Source: an uncultured Pirellulales bacterium
GTDB taxonomy: Bacteria; Planctomycetota; Planctomycetia; Pirellulales; Lacipirellulaceae
DNA: 17,271 nucleotides
Direction of reading: 5' to 3'
Assembly (NCBI GenBank): GCA_947258835.1
Contig: CAMYJY010000020.1
Coordinates: forward strand, 1 to 17,271
Shown: positions 1 to 7,209 of the stretch, piece after piece
Layout of the letters: the number at the start of each line of letters is the position of its first letter
Numbering within the stretch: the stretch's first letter is position 1
Made by a program: the position numbers and the translations under genes
The notes under the pieces: generated by a model
Database searches by the model: none
Told to the model about the DNA's origin: nothing
Seen by the model: only the letters and a program-made list of their open reading frames with translations

Positions 1-77
1 TTCTCTACTGTTCCTTAGCGCAGCCAAACTGGGACGCAGCCAGACTGGCACCAGCTGCCACCACCGCGGGCCATCCG

Positions 78-293
78 CTAGGTGGCATCGGCTTCGCCCT
101 CTTCCTCTTCCTGTTTCTTTTTCTTCTTTTTCATCACCAGCTTCCGTACGCGGACTTTGGGCAAGCCAAAGGGCGAATCCCCATCTTGCCAGCGATCCGT
201 CTCTTTCAGCTTTTCCAGTCGTTCTACTCGGGTCAGCACGCTCCGATTGGAACTGCCACCCCGCTTGACTTTAAGGCTCTTGTCGATCGTCAT
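78..293 (-). CDS. small basic protein (planctomycete/verrucomicrobial/chlamydial family)
   Basis: This 71-residue protein is very rich in Lys and Arg. The N-terminal core (MTIDKSLK..., then SVLTRVERLEKLKE, then FGLPKVRVRK at about 42-51) matches the small basic protein family known from Planctomycetes, Verrucomicrobia and Chlamydiae (TIGR04137 as I recall it). Its molecular role is not established; its size and charge suggest ribosome or RNA association, which is inference. The start is the ATG at 293-291, preceded by GGAG at 6-nt spacing; an in-frame TTG two codons upstream is less likely. The C-terminus is odd: a run of six Lys followed by Gln and four Glu, encoded by a long pyrimidine tract on the plus strand, forms a charged tail beyond the conserved core. 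It is the last gene of the minus-strand cluster, about 130 bp after the kinase gene, so it may have its own promoter. Confidence 0.85.
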   Translation of the reverse strand: MTIDKSLKVKRGGSSNRSVLTRVERLEKLKETDRWQDGDSPFGLPKVRVRKLVMKKKKKKQEEEEGEADAT

Positions 294-422
294 CTTCAAC
301 TCCAGGCCCAGTGCCGGAGCGCTGGGAAGATTGGTCTTATGGCGGCTCGATGCTGCTCAAGCTCGGAAAACTCCCCAGTATAGGCGTTCTTTTGGCGGTT
401 GGCAATGGCCGGGGTGCCCAGA

Positions 423-1298
423 TCAACGGTCTTCCTGTCGCAGCGGGGCGATTTCTTGGAGGAAATCTTGCATCGACGCGGTGCGTTGTTCGACCTGCGG
501 TTCCAAACACTTAAAAATGGCCTCTTCCAAAACCGGGTGGATCTGAGGATAAAACTTGGTCAAGGAGGGGGGGCGGGTGAGGCCATGGTTCATGGCCGCC
601 AGGCCATCGCCACTTCCCCGTTGCCACGGCAGTTCGAAGGCAAACATCTCGTACATGGACACACCAAAAGCAAAAATATCCAGTCGCTGATCGGTGTGCT
701 TTCTCCGCACGACTTCCGGTGCCATGTAATTGGGGGTGCCCGTGCGAATGCCTGGCTGCATGAACTCGGGTCGGGCGGGGACCGTGAGGCCAAAGTCGAT
801 CAGTTTCAGTGATGTGGCGTCTGGGCTGCACACGTAGTTGCGGGGGCAAATGTCGCGGTGAATATAACCGCTGTCATGGACCACCTGCAGGGCCTCGGCA
901 GCTTGGCGCACGAGGGTCAGCCGCTGGCCGTCGAGCAACTTGCTGCGCTCCACGATGAGCGAATTCAGTCCGGGTCCCTGCAGGAATTCCATGACCAAAA
1001 ACTGCTCGCCCTGCGTCGTGATGCCGTAGGATTGCGTGGTGACGATCCGAGGGTGGTCAAAAGACGTGGCAATTTTGCCTTCGCTGGGTTTATCGAGTCC
1101 GCGAAAGCGTGCTTCGAGCTGATCGTATTTTTGCTTGTCGAGGATTTTCAGCCCCACGATCTGCTCGGTTTGACGATCCCGGGCCATATGGAAATCGGAC
1201 ATCGTGCCGGATACCGCATCGCGCAAAATCTCATAGCGCTGCGCGATATCGACTTTGTCGCTGGCCAGGATCGACTTAAAAAAGGAGCTGATTCCCAT
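423..1298 (-). CDS. Hanks-type serine/threonine protein kinase, single domain
   Basis: A cytoplasmic protein kinase of 291 residues consisting of little more than one kinase domain, with no membrane segment or sensor domain visible. The ATP-anchoring Lys is probably K51 (VGLKIL). The Gly-rich loop near residues 28-38 is degenerate. The catalytic loop is HRDICPRN at 147-154, with the base D149 and metal-binding N154 present. The metal-binding DFG is at 168-170 and the MAPE motif at 192-195. The usual HRDxKPxN lysine is Cys151, but Arg153 sits where tyrosine kinases (HRDLAARN) carry their compensating Arg, so activity is plausible. The gene follows accD on the same strand after 53 bp and is probably co-transcribed. 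An AAGG lies about 9 nt before the ATG. The substrate is unknown; AccD or the small basic protein are only positional suggestions. Confidence 0.9.
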   Translation of the reverse strand: MGISSFFKSILASDKVDIAQRYEILRDAVSGTMSDFHMARDRQTEQIVGLKILDKQKYDQLEARFRGLDKPSEGKIATSFDHPRIVTTQSYGITTQGEQFLVMEFLQGPGLNSLIVERSKLLDGQRLTLVRQAAEALQVVHDSGYIHRDICPRNYVCSPDATSLKLIDFGLTVPARPEFMQPGIRTGTPNYMAPEVVRRKHTDQRLDIFAFGVSMYEMFAFELPWQRGSGDGLAAMNHGLTRPPSLTKFYPQIHPVLEEAIFKCLEPQVEQRTASMQDFLQEIAPLRQEDR

Positions 1299-1351
1299 GG
1301 TCCTGTACCTTGGTGTTCCGAGGTCCCGCCGCGCGCCTTGCCGCGGCCGGA

Positions 1352-2203
1352 CTATTTTCCGCAGTAGTCGATGACGCGCGCGATCTCGCTCTTCAAGGCG
1401 TCTCGCCGGACAATTCGATCGATGTAACCATGCTCCAGCAAGAATTCGCTGGTTTGAAACCCGGGGGGAAGTTCGATGCGAATGGTGGCCTTGATGGTCC
1501 GCGGTCCCGCAAAACCAATCAGCGCTTTGGGCTCGGCAAAAATGATATCGCCCAACGAGGCAAAACTGGCGGCCACGCCCCCCATGGTCGGGTTGGTCAA
1601 GATCGAGATGAAAAGACCTTGGGCCGTGGCGTAGCGGGCCAGGGCGGCCGAGACCTTGGCCATTTGCATCAGCGAGTAAATGCCTTCGTGCATCCGTGCG
1701 CCGCCGCCCGAACCACTGATGATGATCAGGGGTAGGTTGTGCTCGGTGGCCCGCTCGATCAGTCGCGTCAGGCGTTCGCCAACGACCGATCCCATGCTGC
1801 CCATGATGAACGCCGAATCCGTCACCCCCAAGGCCACCCGGCGGGCACGGATCATGCCGCCACCCGTAAGAACCGCATCACGGAGCCCGGTCCGCTTTTG
1901 TTCGGCGACGATGCGGTCCTTGTATTTCTTCTGATCTTCAAACTCCAGGGGATCGGTGGGGGCCAGATTGGCATCCCATTCTTGAAAGGTTCCTTCGTCC
2001 AGCACCGCCTCAATCCGCGCGGTCGCGCTCAAATACATGTGGTAGCCACACTCGGGGCACACATTCATCAGGCGTTCTGCCTCTTTGCGGAAAATCATTT
2101 CGCCGCAGTCGATGCAGCGTAACCACAAACCGCCAGGCACACCACGTTTTTCACGAGGTGGCTTGCCTTGGTCGCTGATAATTTTGCTCTCGCCGGTGGC
2201 CAT
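1352..2203 (-). CDS. accD: acetyl-CoA carboxylase carboxyltransferase subunit beta
   Basis: AccD is the zinc-binding beta subunit of the acetyl-CoA carboxylase carboxyltransferase. With AccA it transfers the carboxyl group from biotin to acetyl-CoA, making malonyl-CoA, the first committed step of fatty-acid synthesis. The N-terminal zinc ribbon is clear (CIDCG, then CPECG about 16 residues later; Cys 30, 33, 49 and 52 in this frame). The crotonase-fold carboxyltransferase domain follows, with [24 protein letters not shown] and [10 protein letters not shown] chose the ATG at 2203-2201 because it puts the first zinc Cys at residue 30, close to E. coli AccD. An in-frame ATG at 2263, 21 bp after the upstream stop, would add 20 residues; neither start has a strong ribosome site. 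accA and the biotin subunits are not in this window. The product would be 283 residues (303 with the upstream start), near the E. coli length of 304. Confidence 0.95.
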   Translation of the reverse strand: MATGESKIISDQGKPPREKRGVPGGLWLRCIDCGEMIFRKEAERLMNVCPECGYHMYLSATARIEAVLDEGTFQEWDANLAPTDPLEFEDQKKYKDRIVAEQKRTGLRDAVLTGGGMIRARRVALGVTDSAFIMGSMGSVVGERLTRLIERATEHNLPLIIISGSGGGARMHEGIYSLMQMAKVSAALARYATAQGLFISILTNPTMGGVAASFASLGDIIFAEPKALIGFAGPRTIKATIRIELPPGFQTSEFLLEHGYIDRIVRRDALKSEIARVIDYCGK

Positions 2204-2284
2204 AGATGTCTGCCGGGGCTGCCAGGCTGGTGTTCCCAAAAATGATGGCGTCGGTATTTTCATCTGCCGTCTAGTATATCAGTG

Positions 2285-2863
2285 CTATTTTCCGCTGGCC
2301 ACTGCGATGGGCATTTCGATGAATTCCCAGGATGGTTGCTGGTCGTCAACTTGCCACAGATTGCCCAACTCGTCCTCTCGCAGCATGTTGCGGAGGATGC
2401 TGGCTGCTGGCTCCGCCACCACGATGCCCACGGTTCCCGATTTTTGCTTTTTGGAGATCTTGGCCATGACCTGCTGCAAGCGTTCCCGCACCGTCTGCAG
2501 CGATTCTCCGGCGGGAGGACAAACGGTTTCCGGATGTTCCTGCCACTGGCGATAAACCTTGGGCTGTTTGGCCTTCACCTCCTGGACCAGCATGCCTTGC
2601 CACAGGCCGTGGTCCAGATTATGTAGTTTGTCGATGGTTTTTGTTTTCCAGCCCAGCTTGTCCATCAGGATGGCGGCCGACTGTTGGGTCGCCCGGCACG
2701 GACCGGCATAGAGGGCGGCTAGTTTTTGGTCGCTGAGGTCGTTCGCTACCATGGCGACCTGCCGCCGGCCGTCTTCGCTCAAGGGGACATCCAGGGTGCC
2801 CTGCACCCGCCCTTGACTGTCGTATTCTGTCGCACCGGTGCGAATCAGCAAGAACCTTAACAT
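2285..2863 (-). CDS. histidine-phosphatase-fold protein lacking the catalytic histidines
   Basis: This 192-residue protein resembles the histidine phosphatase (phosphoglycerate mutase/SixA) superfamily: FLLIRTGATEYD at 4-15, then QGTLDVPLSEDG, a conserved Arg at R57 (GPCRATQQSA), and PPAGES at 116-121. The hallmark RHG is RTG here: the phosphorylated His is Thr9. The second catalytic His, expected in a VSHG-like segment, falls in VVAEPA at 148-153 and is also absent. The acidic proton donor in LHNLDHGLWQG looks like Asn. The two phosphate-binding Args (R8 and R57) remain. It may therefore bind phospho-ligands without phosphohistidine chemistry (inference). The ATG at 2863-2861 overlaps the rpe stop codon region by 7 bp, indicating translational coupling. 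Translation could be read further upstream in this frame, but that would run inside rpe and has no family support. Confidence 0.82.
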   Translation of the reverse strand: MLRFLLIRTGATEYDSQGRVQGTLDVPLSEDGRRQVAMVANDLSDQKLAALYAGPCRATQQSAAILMDKLGWKTKTIDKLHNLDHGLWQGMLVQEVKAKQPKVYRQWQEHPETVCPPAGESLQTVRERLQQVMAKISKKQKSGTVGIVVAEPAASILRNMLREDELGNLWQVDDQQPSWEFIEMPIAVASGK

Positions 2864-3537
2864 GGTGTTTCCTTCGTTGCTAATGCATAGAGTTGGTCCA
2901 GTTGGGCGGCATAATCGGCTTGTCCAGTGAGAGCCGACCCCACCACCAAAAACTGGGCCCCGGAGTCCACGCAGCGAGAAATCGTTTGCTCGTTCACGCC
3001 CCCGTCCACCTCGAGAATTGTGTGTTCGTCGACGCGGTCGCGCAAGACAGTTAGTTTTTCCCAAGCCGTCGCGTCGAACCTTTGGCCGCCAAAACCTGGC
3101 ATGACGCTCATCACCAGTACCAAGTCACAGTGTGGCAGAGCTGGGAAAATGGTTTCTACCGGTGTGGGAGGGTTGATTGCCAGTCCTGCCTGGACCCCCA
3201 GCGAGCGGATCTTGTCCAGCAGCTCTTGCGGCTCGTCCAGCACTTCCGCATGCACGGTCAAAATATCGGCTCCCGCATCGACATAGCGGGTGACGTACTC
3301 CGCCGGGTTGGAAATCATCAAATGCACATCCAGGGGTAACTTGGTGGTACGCCGAATCGCCTCCAACACGGGGAATCCAAAACTCAAATTGGGGACGAAG
3401 TTGCCATCCATCACGTCAACATGAAAACCTGGCACACCGGCTGCTTCCAGACGGCGAATTTCCAGCTCCAGATTGCCGTAGTCACACTGCAGGATGGAAG
3501 GCAAGATCAGGGGTGCCGTGGAAGGCATGGTATCCAT
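2857..3537 (-). CDS. rpe: ribulose-phosphate 3-epimerase
   Basis: Rpe interconverts D-ribulose 5-phosphate and D-xylulose 5-phosphate in the pentose phosphate pathway, using a TIM barrel with a divalent metal. Visible motifs are LPSILQCD (12-19), HVDVMDGNFVPN (39-50), DVHLMI (70-75), MSVMPGFGGQ (143-152), VDGG (177-180) and VVGSALTG at the phosphate site. The expected metal ligands His39, Asp41, His72 and Asp178 are all present, so the enzyme looks active. Length is 226 residues, usual for the family. The ATG at 3537-3535 is preferred, but a TTG three codons upstream (3546-3544) has the better ribosome site (GGGAG about 4 nt before it), so the start is uncertain by a few residues. The stop overlaps the ATG of the phosphatase-like gene. 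It is the first gene of the probable operon, with about 215 bp of non-coding DNA upstream. Confidence 0.95.
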   Translation of the reverse strand: MDTMPSTAPLILPSILQCDYGNLELEIRRLEAAGVPGFHVDVMDGNFVPNLSFGFPVLEAIRRTTKLPLDVHLMISNPAEYVTRYVDAGADILTVHAEVLDEPQELLDKIRSLGVQAGLAINPPTPVETIFPALPHCDLVLVMSVMPGFGGQRFDATAWEKLTVLRDRVDEHTILEVDGGVNEQTISRCVDSGAQFLVVGSALTGQADYAAQLDQLYALATKETPC

Positions 3538-3752
3538 GGTGGGCAACGTACTCCCGTATCTTTTCTTGCAGCAAAACTGCTAGGGATCAAGCGAGCTTGT
3601 TTTCCCTAAGTTCTTTGTGTTAAATGGTTTAAGGTATTTTCCTGGGTTGTGCGTACACCCCTTTCAGGGTGGACTCTGCTGGCCCGGCCCTCGAATTTAA
3701 CCTGCACAATTGCTTTTTCCGCACCTGGCCGGGACCGCCGCGCGGGTGTTGG
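3538..3752. other. intergenic region upstream of the rpe cluster
   Basis: This stretch separates the scpB stop from the rpe start; both genes are on the minus strand. It is AT-richer in its rpe-proximal half than the neighbouring genes, as expected for a promoter region, but I cannot pick a convincing -35/-10 pair. A short imperfect hairpin (CACCC at 3656-3660 pairing with GGGTG at 3667-3671) is present without a T-run, so I do not call it a terminator. Confidence 0.4.
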
Positions 3753-4442
3753 TTATGCATCGTCTAGGTCTTCGCTACGCGGCAGGTCCGCGGCCGACTT
3801 GATGCCAAACAAGTGATTGAAACGATCGGTGGTTAAATAGGTTGGTTGCCGCGGTGTGGCCGCTGGGCGTTCGATGCGCAGCAAGCCGCGACGTACCAAG
3901 TTGTTCAGCAGTGTCCGGCTGCGGGCACGCCGCAACTGCGTTACTTGCTCCGCCGTGATCGGCTGACGATAAGCCACCACCGACAGCACTTCCATGGCCT
4001 GCGGCGTGAGCTTTGCCTCCCGCACCGACCCATAGAAGCGCTGACGTACGGTGTCGAATGCTGGTCGGATTTGCAGTCGATAGCCGGCTCCCGCGGAGAC
4101 AATTTCGTACGGGGCACCGACTTCTTGATAGAGCGCGTTGAGCTCCTCGATCAGGGCATCGATTTCGGCCGGCGAGACATTCCGCAGATTGGCCGCCAGG
4201 TCACGATTGGTAAGTGGTTGGCCGTCGCTGTGTCCCACAAATAACATGCCTTCCACCAGCATCCGCGGCGACAGGACATCGCTGGCGGGGGCGGTACTGG
4301 GAGCTTGCAATTCGTCCAGCGCGGCGGCAATGGCGGGCGGCGCGGCTGCGGAATTCTCCGCGCCCGTTAACCGCGCAAAAGCGGCCGACAGGCCTTGTAA
4401 GGAAAATCGCCCCTCGGCAGCGGGTGGGTCTGCTGTGGTCAT
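3753..4442 (-). CDS. scpB: segregation and condensation protein B
   Basis: ScpB is a winged-helix partner of ScpA in the SMC-ScpAB condensin, which compacts chromosomes and helps their segregation. The conserved part starts at about residue 59 (SPRMLVEGMLFVG) and includes LTPQAMEVLSVVAYRQPIT (145-163), matching the family's LS.AALE.LAIIAYRQP signature. It continues through TLLNNLVRRGLLRIE and ends in the Y-TTDRFNHLFGIKSAADLP segment (202-221). The first ~55 residues are Ala/Pro-rich and probably disordered. The ATG at 4442-4440 is chosen; a TTG 12 codons upstream is possible, and neither has a clear Shine-Dalgarno. The family's IRG near residue 171 reads LRR here, a divergence of unknown effect. 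scpA, often adjacent in other bacteria, is not in the window. The gene is divergent from mscS. Confidence 0.92.
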   Translation of the reverse strand: MTTADPPAAEGRFSLQGLSAAFARLTGAENSAAAPPAIAAALDELQAPSTAPASDVLSPRMLVEGMLFVGHSDGQPLTNRDLAANLRNVSPAEIDALIEELNALYQEVGAPYEIVSAGAGYRLQIRPAFDTVRQRFYGSVREAKLTPQAMEVLSVVAYRQPITAEQVTQLRRARSRTLLNNLVRRGLLRIERPAATPRQPTYLTTDRFNHLFGIKSAADLPRSEDLDDA

Positions 4443-4597
4443 GGGGCCATCATAGGGCTGCGCAAAATGGCCCCACAAGACCGATCCGGTGCTAGCAGGC
4501 GGCGATCTGTCTGGACAGCCACGGGGTCAGCTAGTAGTAGATCCCCTCAGCCGGTGTTTACCATCCCTACGTTCCCCCCATCCCGAGATCAGACCCT

Positions 4598-5476
4598 ATG
4601 CTTCCTCTGCTAATTGCCCAAGCTCAAGACCAAGCGGCCCCTGCTGGCGTCGACATTTCCCTGCCACACAAGTGGCTGCAGGTGGCCACGGAATATGTCA
4701 TACAATACGGACCCAGTGTGGCGTCTGTCATCGTTTTGATGCTCATCGCCTGGACGGTATCCAGCTGGCTGTCGGCTGCGGTGCGCGCGGGGCTGACGCG
4801 GGTGAAGTTTGATGAAACCCTGACCAAGTTTGTCTCCCGGGCCGTGCGGTGGCTGGTGTTGCTGCTGGCGCTGATGGGGTGTCTCGGAAAGTTTGGTGTC
4901 GATACCACCAGTTTTGCCGCCGTCTTGGCTGCCGCGGGCCTGGCCGTTGGTTTGGCCTTTCAGGGAACGCTCTCCAACTTTGCCGCCGGCGCGATGCTGC
5001 TCATCTTTCGCCCCTTCAAAGTGGGCGACGTGGTGAACGTGGCCAACTATACGGGGGTGATCAATGAAATTGCCATCTTCACCGCGGAAATGGATACCTT
5101 TGACGGCCGGCGGGTGGTGATTCCCAACAGTGCCATCTTTGGGAACGTGATCGAGAACATCACCTACCATCCCCAGCGCCGGGCGGACGTGGACGTGGGT
5201 ACGTCCTATGCGGCAGATATTGACCAGACCCGTTTGGCCCTCGAGCAGGCTTTGGCCTCCGTGGAGCTGGTGCTGCAGGACCCCGCGCCGGCTGTGATCC
5301 TCATGGGTTTGGGGGCCTCTTCGGTGGATTGGTCGGTACGTGGTTGGGTGCGTCGTGAAGACTTCGGCGCGGGGAAACAGGCTCTGGTGCGGGCGGTCAA
5401 ACTGGAACTCGAGCGGGCGGGGATCGAAATCCCCTTCCCCCAGATGGACATCCACGTCGATCAAACGGCAGCCTAA
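4598..5476 (+). CDS. mscS: small-conductance mechanosensitive channel, MscS type
   Basis: A 292-residue inner-membrane channel that opens under membrane tension to release solutes on hypo-osmotic shock. Topology fits E. coli MscS: a short N-terminal segment, TM1 at about 38-62, TM2 at about 83-101 and the pore helix TM3 at about 105-137. TM3 reads AAGLAVGLAFQGTLSNFAAG, nearly identical to E. coli, with both gate-forming leucines (L115 and L119 here, L105 and L109 in E. coli). The beta domain (FRPFKVGDVVNV..., DGRRVVIPNS, GNVIEN) and the C-terminal alpha/beta domain ending FPQMDIHV follow. It closely tracks the minimal three-TM form with no extra domains. The ATG at 4598 has only a weak upstream GAG. 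The gene is divergent from scpB with 155 bp between them, and is followed by a strong hairpin before fumC. Confidence 0.95.
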   Translation: MLPLLIAQAQDQAAPAGVDISLPHKWLQVATEYVIQYGPSVASVIVLMLIAWTVSSWLSAAVRAGLTRVKFDETLTKFVSRAVRWLVLLLALMGCLGKFGVDTTSFAAVLAAAGLAVGLAFQGTLSNFAAGAMLLIFRPFKVGDVVNVANYTGVINEIAIFTAEMDTFDGRRVVIPNSAIFGNVIENITYHPQRRADVDVGTSYAADIDQTRLALEQALASVELVLQDPAPAVILMGLGASSVDWSVRGWVRREDFGAGKQALVRAVKLELERAGIEIPFPQMDIHVDQTAA

Positions 5477-5505
5477 GGCTGGCAGGCAGGGTAAATTCAT
5501 TTTTA

Positions 5506-5542
5506 TTTCAGAACAAGCGGCCTCCGGCCGTTTGTTCTGAAA
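5506..5542 (+). terminator. strong hairpin between mscS and fumC (possible terminator or 5' mRNA structure)
   Basis: The arms at 5506-5522 and 5526-5542 form a 17-bp stem with one G-U pair and a 3-nt TCC loop; the stem base is TTTCAG/CTGAAA. The T-rich run lies before the stem (5500-5508) and none follows on either strand, so it is not a textbook intrinsic terminator. It ends 8 nt before the fumC ribosome site (AAAGG at 5551-5555), so it could end mscS transcripts or act as a leader structure on fumC mRNA. Confidence 0.5.
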
Positions 5543-5562
5543 CTGCACACAAAGGTTCTTCG

Positions 5563-6978
5563 ATGACAGACTTCCGCACGGAACGTGACACCATGGGCGA
5601 AATGCAAGTGCCGGCCACGGCCCTCTACGGGGCCTCCACGGCACGGGCGGTCGAAAATTTTCCGATTGCCAAGCGACCGGTGCCGGCCGCGGTAGTGCAT
5701 GCGTTTGGCTCTCTGAAGGCCGCCTGCGCTCAGGCCAATCTTGATTTGGGAAAACTCGACAGCCGCCGCGCGGAGGCCATCATCGCCGCCGCTCAGGAAG
5801 TGGCCCAGGGCCGGCACGACGCGCATTTCCCGGTGGATATTTACCAAACGGGATCAGGCACCTCCACCAACATGAACGCCAATGAGGTGATCGCCAATGT
5901 CGCCAACGAAAAATTAGGTCTGGGGATGGGCGCCCAGGGTGCGGCCGATGCGGTCCATCCCAACGACCATGTCAATATGGGGCAGTCCTCGAATGACACA
6001 TTTCCCACGGCGATGCACATTGCGGCCGCGAACAGCTTGGCGAAGCGGCTGGTCCCCGCCCTCACGCAGCTGGCCCAGGCCCTCGAGGACAAGGCGGCGG
6101 CCTGGGATGCGATTGTTAAAATTGGTCGGACCCACCTGATGGATGCCACGCCGATTCGGGTGGGCCAAGTTTTTGCCGGCTATGCCGCCCAGGCCAGCTA
6201 CGCCGCCCTGCGGGCGCAACGGGCGCTGGAGCGGACCCGCGAGAACCTGCCCATCGGGGGCACCGCCGTGGGGACGGGGATCAACACCCATCCCGATTTT
6301 GCCGGCCGGGTGTGCCAGGTACTGACCGCGACACTGGGCATCTCCTTTACCGAAGCCGACAATCATCCCGAGGCGCAGGCCGCCAAGGATTCGTTTGTGG
6401 CGGCCCATGGCGAACTGAAGACCATTGCCGTCGCCCTGTCAAAAATTGCCAACGATATTCGCCATTTAGGATCCGGACCGCGCTGCGGTTTGGGCGAATT
6501 GAATCTGCCGGCAACCCAACCGGGCTCATCGATTATGCCCGGTAAGGTGAACCCGGTCATTTGCGAGTCGGTCATCCAAGTGGCCTGCCGCGTGATCGGC
6601 AATGACGCCACGATTACCACGGCCGGTTTGGGAGGCGTGGGCTCGCTGTTTGAACTGAATGTGGCCATGCCCGTGATGATCGATGCCTTTTTGGAGTCGG
6701 TCCTGCTGCAGGCCAACGTGGCAGAAGTGATGGTCGAAAAACTTCTCACGGGACTCGAAGTGAACGTCGAACGTTGCCGGGAACTCATCGACCAGTCGCT
6801 GATGATGGTCACCTCCTTGGCACCTAAAATTGGCTACGAACAATCGGCGGCACTTGCCAAAGAGGCCTTTCAACAAGGGGCCACGATTCGTCAGCTGTGC
6901 TTGGACAAAAAATTGCTGCCAGCAGATGAATTGGAAGACCTGCTCAATCCAGAGCAGATGACCCGGCCCAGTGCGTAG
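5563..6978 (+). CDS. fumC: class II fumarate hydratase
   Basis: FumC is the iron-independent, oxygen-stable fumarase that reversibly hydrates fumarate to L-malate in the TCA cycle; the family forms homotetramers. The 471-residue length is typical. The start TDFRTERDTMGEMQVP is classic for FumC, followed by GSGTSTNMNANEVIA (97-111), GQSSNDTFPTAMH (140-152), RTHLMDATP with the catalytic-site His191, and the superfamily signature GSSIMPGKVNP (321-331) carrying the loop Ser. Aspartase shares this fold, but the N-terminus and the HLMDATP context favour fumarase. The ATG at 5563 has AAAGG 7 nt upstream, a good ribosome site. The gene may have its own promoter in the 86 bp after mscS, which contain the strong hairpin. 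No pathway partner is adjacent. Confidence 0.96.
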   Translation: MTDFRTERDTMGEMQVPATALYGASTARAVENFPIAKRPVPAAVVHAFGSLKAACAQANLDLGKLDSRRAEAIIAAAQEVAQGRHDAHFPVDIYQTGSGTSTNMNANEVIANVANEKLGLGMGAQGAADAVHPNDHVNMGQSSNDTFPTAMHIAAANSLAKRLVPALTQLAQALEDKAAAWDAIVKIGRTHLMDATPIRVGQVFAGYAAQASYAALRAQRALERTRENLPIGGTAVGTGINTHPDFAGRVCQVLTATLGISFTEADNHPEAQAAKDSFVAAHGELKTIAVALSKIANDIRHLGSGPRCGLGELNLPATQPGSSIMPGKVNPVICESVIQVACRVIGNDATITTAGLGGVGSLFELNVAMPVMIDAFLESVLLQANVAEVMVEKLLTGLEVNVERCRELIDQSLMMVTSLAPKIGYEQSAALAKEAFQQGATIRQLCLDKKLLPADELEDLLNPEQMTRPSA

Positions 6979-7013
6979 TTGCTAGCACTGCTGCCAGCAG
7001 CGCTGGAGGCGGC

Positions 7014-7056
7014 GGGCAGCAGGGGCAGCAGGGGCAGCAGGGGCAGCAGGGGCAGG
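7014..7056 (+). repeat. 9-bp tandem repeat GGGCAGCAG downstream of fumC
   Basis: Four exact copies of the unit GGGCAGCAG (7014-7049) plus a partial fifth (7050-7056) lie 35 bp after the fumC stop. A reading frame through it would give Ser-Arg-Gly repeats followed by a hydrophobic stretch, but it lacks a supported start and is not called as a gene. The rest of the 231-bp gap shows no gene. Confidence 0.9.
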
Positions 7057-7209
7057 ATGGGCGGTATGAGTTGCCTGTGCTTTCTTTTTTGGTTCTTTCA
7101 CCTGTTTCGATTGCAGTGGTTGTACCTGTTGGTCGATATCAACGAAGGGAAAATAGCATGAATTTCGTCCCCTCGGGGGGCACCAATTCTTCCGCGGATG
7201 AACTGAATC

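Noticed and set aside
82..546. Plus-strand frame with a Phe run opposite the small basic protein
   Set aside because: The Phe/Ser run is the complement of the Lys/Glu tail codons; the minus-strand gene has the family match and the ribosome site.
2864..3064. Longer N-terminus for the phosphatase-like protein
   Set aside because: The extra 67 residues are read out of frame inside rpe and have no resemblance to the family; the ATG at 2863 starts exactly at the conserved first beta strand.
3656..3671. CACCC/GGGTG hairpin between scpB and rpe as a terminator
   Set aside because: Only a 5-bp perfect stem and no T-run on either side.
4610..5644. Long minus-strand frame of 344 codons opposite mscS
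   Set aside because: It lies antisense to a clear MscS gene and is His/Arg/Gly-rich, as expected for a shadow frame in GC-rich DNA.
6979..7161. Small plus-strand frame with Ser-Arg-Gly repeats followed by a hydrophobic segment
   Set aside because: It begins with a TTG right after the fumC stop without a good ribosome site, and its repeats come from the 9-bp tandem array.
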